A stretch of DNA of 64,000 nt from PALSA-911 sp963743035. GTDB taxonomy: Bacteria; Pseudomonadota; Alphaproteobacteria; Acetobacterales; Acetobacteraceae. Below, in pieces: positions 61,910-64,000 of this stretch. The stretch lies in NCBI GenBank assembly GCA_963743035.1, contig CAVUOB010000006.1:248001-312000 (forward strand), given 5' to 3'. The notes beneath the pieces were generated by a model. It was not told the DNA's origin, did not search any database, and was given only the letters and a program-made list of their open reading frames with translations. The stretch's first letter is position 1; every line of letters starts with the position of its first letter. The translations under genes and the position numbers were made by a program.

Positions 61910-63066
61910 TGCCGAAATCGATGATGAAGTCCCTGCAGACCGCGGACCTGTCGCAATACCTCGCCAGCGCCGAGGAACTGATCGAGGAGGCGCGCAACGG
62001 CCGGATGTTCATCCTGGTCGATGACGAGGACCGCGAGAACGAGGGCGACCTGATCGTGCCCGCGCAGTTCGCCACCCCCGACGCGATCAACTTCATGGCC
62101 CGCCACGCCCGCGGCCTGATCTGCCTGGCGATGAGCCGCCAGCGGGTCGAGCAACTGGGCCTGCCGCTGATGAGCCAGTCCAACGGCACCCGCCACCAGA
62201 CCGCCTTCACCGTGTCGATCGAAGCGCGGGAAGGCGTCACCACCGGCATCTCCGCCGCCGACCGGGCGCACACCGTGGCAGCCGCGATCAATCCCGAGGG
62301 TAATCGCGACGACATCGTCACCCCCGGCCATGTCTTCCCGCTGATGGCGCGCGAAGGCGGCACGCTGGTCCGCGCCGGCCACACAGAGGCCGCGGTCGAC
62401 ATCGCCCGGCTGGCCGGGCTGAACCCGTCCGGCGTGATCTGCGAGATCATGAACGACGACGGCACCATGGCACGGCTGCCGGACCTGGTAACCTTCGCCC
62501 AGCACCATAATCTGAAGCTCGGCACCATCGCCGACCTGATCGCCCATCGCCGCCGCACCGAGCAACTCGTGCGCCGGGTGCAGGAAGGCACCATCCAGCA
62601 TATTGCCGGCGGCGAGTGGAAGCTGATCGTCTATGCCAACACGGTCGAATACGCCGAGCATCTGGTGCTGTTGAAGGGCGACCTGAACGGGCCCGGCCCG
62701 ATCCCCGTGCGCATGCACCAGGTCGACCTGCTGGACGACATGACCGGCGGGCCGCACTGGATTTCGCTGCACAGCGCGATGCGCATGATCGCCAGGGAAG
62801 GCCGCGGCGCCGTCGTGCTGCTGCGCGAACCCCGCAAGACCGCTCTGTCCGAACGGGTCGCCAAGCTCGACGGCGTCAATCGCCCGCCGCGACAGCTGCG
62901 CGACTACGGCATCGGCGCGCAGATCCTGCTCGATCTCGGCGTGCGTGACATGGTGCTGCTGTCCAACACGCGCCGCACGATCATCGGCCTGGAAGGCTAC
63001 GGCCTGAACGTCGTGGACCAGCGCCCGATCAGCGAATCCCCTGCCGAGGGGGGTAGCGAGGAATGA
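61906..63066 (+). CDS. ribB: 3,4-dihydroxy-2-butanone 4-phosphate synthase with degenerate cyclohydrolase II domain (RibBX type)
   Basis: Encodes 386 residues. The N-terminal DHBP synthase domain has DDEDRENEGDLIVPAQFA, MSRQRVEQLGLP and RAGHTEAAVDIARLAGL, all conserved, and makes the four-carbon unit for lumazine. The C-terminal half resembles GTP cyclohydrolase II but at the usual cysteine-rich zinc site reads MHQVDLLDDMTGGPHW without cysteines, so cyclohydrolase activity is unlikely. Hybrid RibBX proteins with a nonfunctional second domain are a known proteobacterial variant. A separate ribA is needed for GTP, not in this window. It overlaps ribE and ribH by four bases each. Confidence 0.9.
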   Translation: MMPKSMMKSLQTADLSQYLASAEELIEEARNGRMFILVDDEDRENEGDLIVPAQFATPDAINFMARHARGLICLAMSRQRVEQLGLPLMSQSNGTRHQTAFTVSIEAREGVTTGISAADRAHTVAAAINPEGNRDDIVTPGHVFPLMAREGGTLVRAGHTEAAVDIARLAGLNPSGVICEIMNDDGTMARLPDLVTFAQHHNLKLGTIADLIAHRRRTEQLVRRVQEGTIQHIAGGEWKLIVYANTVEYAEHLVLLKGDLNGPGPIPVRMHQVDLLDDMTGGPHWISLHSAMRMIAREGRGAVVLLREPRKTALSERVAKLDGVNRPPRQLRDYGIGAQILLDLGVRDMVLLSNTRRTIIGLEGYGLNVVDQRPISESPAEGGSEE

Positions 63067-63545
63067 GCACCATCGACGCCGCACTGCCCGCCGCCCCCGT
63101 CGTTGCCGGACCTGCGCCGCATGTGCTGATCGTCCGCGCACCGTACTACCGCGAGGTCGTCGACGGTTTGCGCGACGGCGCCGAGCGGATCCTGCGCGAG
63201 GCCGGCGCGACCTTCGAGGTGCTGGACGTCGCCGGCGCGTTCGAGCTGCCGCAGGCGATCCGTATCGCATTGCGCGGCCAGACGCGGTTCGACGCCTTCG
63301 TGGCGCTGGGCTGCATCGTCAAGGGCGAGACCGACCATTACGATTTCATCTGCCAGGCGAGCATGAACGGGATGATGAACCTGGCCCTGCAATACGGCAT
63401 CGCGGTCGGCACCGGCCTGCTGACCGTGGACAGCATCGACCAGGCGGTCGCGCGCTCCAGCGAGGACGGCTTCAACAAGGGCGCCGAGGCCGCGGCCGCG
63501 GCGCTGCTGCAGGTCAACGCCGCCCGCCGGTTTGGCGCCGGGTGA
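63063..63545 (+). CDS. ribH: 6,7-dimethyl-8-ribityllumazine synthase
   Basis: Encodes 160 residues. RibH condenses the ribitylaminouracil and the butanone phosphate from RibB. Visible: VLDVAGAFELPQAIRIAL, FVALGCIVKGETDHYDFIC, and GLLTVDSIDQAVARS. It starts inside the last bases of ribB and shares its stop base with the nusB start (TGATG). Confidence 0.96.
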   Translation: MSTIDAALPAAPVVAGPAPHVLIVRAPYYREVVDGLRDGAERILREAGATFEVLDVAGAFELPQAIRIALRGQTRFDAFVALGCIVKGETDHYDFICQASMNGMMNLALQYGIAVGTGLLTVDSIDQAVARSSEDGFNKGAEAAAAALLQVNAARRFGAG

Positions 63546-64000
63546 TGGCCAGGTCCGGCAAGACCAAGCCCGCCGGCCGCGCGCGCACCGCGTCGCGCGT
63601 GGCCGCGGTGCAGGCGCTGTTCCAGAGCGAGCAGATCGGCGACAACGTGGAGACGGTCATCGACCAGTTCGTCCGCCACCGTCTGGGCGACCTGCCGGGA
63701 CCGGGCGGCCTGCCTGCCGGCGGCTTCGAGGATGGCCGCATACCCGACGCGCTGGTGCCGCTGTTCGCGCGCATCGTGCGCGCCGCCGTCACCGGGCAGG
63801 AGACGATCGACCGCATGATCGCGGAATCGCTGCCCCCGACTGGCCGCTGGCGCGGATCGACCCGGTGCTGCGCGCCCTGCTGCGGGCCGGCGCGGCCGAG
63901 CTGGCGATGGCCGACGGCCCGCCGGCCAAGGTGGTCATCAACGAATATCTCGACGTCGCGCATGGCTTCTTCTCCGGCGAGGAGCCGCGCATGGCGAACG
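63545..64000 (+). pseudogene. nusB: transcription antitermination factor NusB, frameshifted and cut by the window edge
   Basis: Encodes MARSGKTKPAGRARTASRVA and then ALFQSEQIG of the NusB N-terminal domain. NusB with NusE is part of the rRNA antitermination complex and usually follows ribH. In frame, the protein would be lost after 63837: the five C's at 63833-63837 give LPPTGRWRG, while six would give LPPDWPLARIDPVLRALLRA, which fits the family. The correct frame then continues as AKVVINEYLDVAHGFFSGE to the end of the window. One missing base in a homopolymer is the likely cause. The C-terminus lies outside. Confidence 0.85.

Overview
The window reads as chromosomal DNA of a GC-rich alphaproteobacterium, most likely of the Rhodospirillales/Acetobacteraceae type. 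This rests on gene order: eno-ftsB-pdhA-pdhB-pdhC-lpdA-lipA-ratA, slt-dapA-smpB, folK-rpoZ-rel-acpS-lepB-rnc-era, recO-parC and rpiB-glyA-nrdR-ribD-ribE-ribB-ribH-nusB. The pyruvate dehydrogenase E1 beta subunit carries its own lipoyl domain, HemB has an Asp-rich metal site, and the RibB fusion has a degenerate cyclohydrolase half. No rRNA, tRNA, CRISPR array, phage or transposase gene was found.

Layout. 1-2.8 kb: small secreted protein, membrane fatty-acid-hydroxylase-type enzyme and a CPA1 antiporter. 2.9-12.6 kb: enolase, FtsB, the pyruvate dehydrogenase complex with its lipoate synthase and a RatA/COQ10 protein, interrupted by a GNAT gene flanked by palindromes. 12.7-21.2 kb: threonine aldolase, then minus-strand genes for envelope work (GT9 transferase, O-antigen ligase, PgpA, lytic transglycosylase), PncC and DUF2252. 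21.3-25.7 kb: DapA, SmpB, a molybdopterin oxidoreductase, an EthD protein, a UDG and a NYN-domain protein. 25.8-32.1 kb: folate, stringent response, ACP activation, secretion, RNase III and Era.

32.1-39.1 kb is an accessory island between era and recO, which are usually close neighbours. It holds a processive membrane GT2 overlapping a secreted N,N-dimethylformamidase-beta-like protein, a DUF533 protein and four small lipoproteins. 39.1-42.2 kb: recO and parC. 42.3-53.5 kb is a second accessory stretch: an orphan substrate-binding protein, Bpt, an RDD protein, a penicillin-acylase-family hydrolase, a CMD/HIBADH/enoyl-CoA hydratase/CoA-transferase set, further lipoproteins, MlaA and a C-terminal-heme lipoprotein. 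53.6-55.6 kb: mntR and mntH with a perfect 20-bp operator-like palindrome. 55.9-64 kb: hemB, a secreted hydrolase, then the rpiB-to-nusB run.

Two themes cut across the genes. First, two families of palindromic intergenic repeats occur. One has three copies in which the stems differ but still pair and the connector is conserved; the other is a C/G-rich palindrome. Second, four otherwise intact genes (slt, the GT2, the dimethylformamidase-like gene and nusB) are each broken by one single-base indel. This more likely reflects sequence errors than four independent pseudogenes. The best candidate for an undescribed system is the GT2 plus dimethylformamidase-like pair in the era-recO island.
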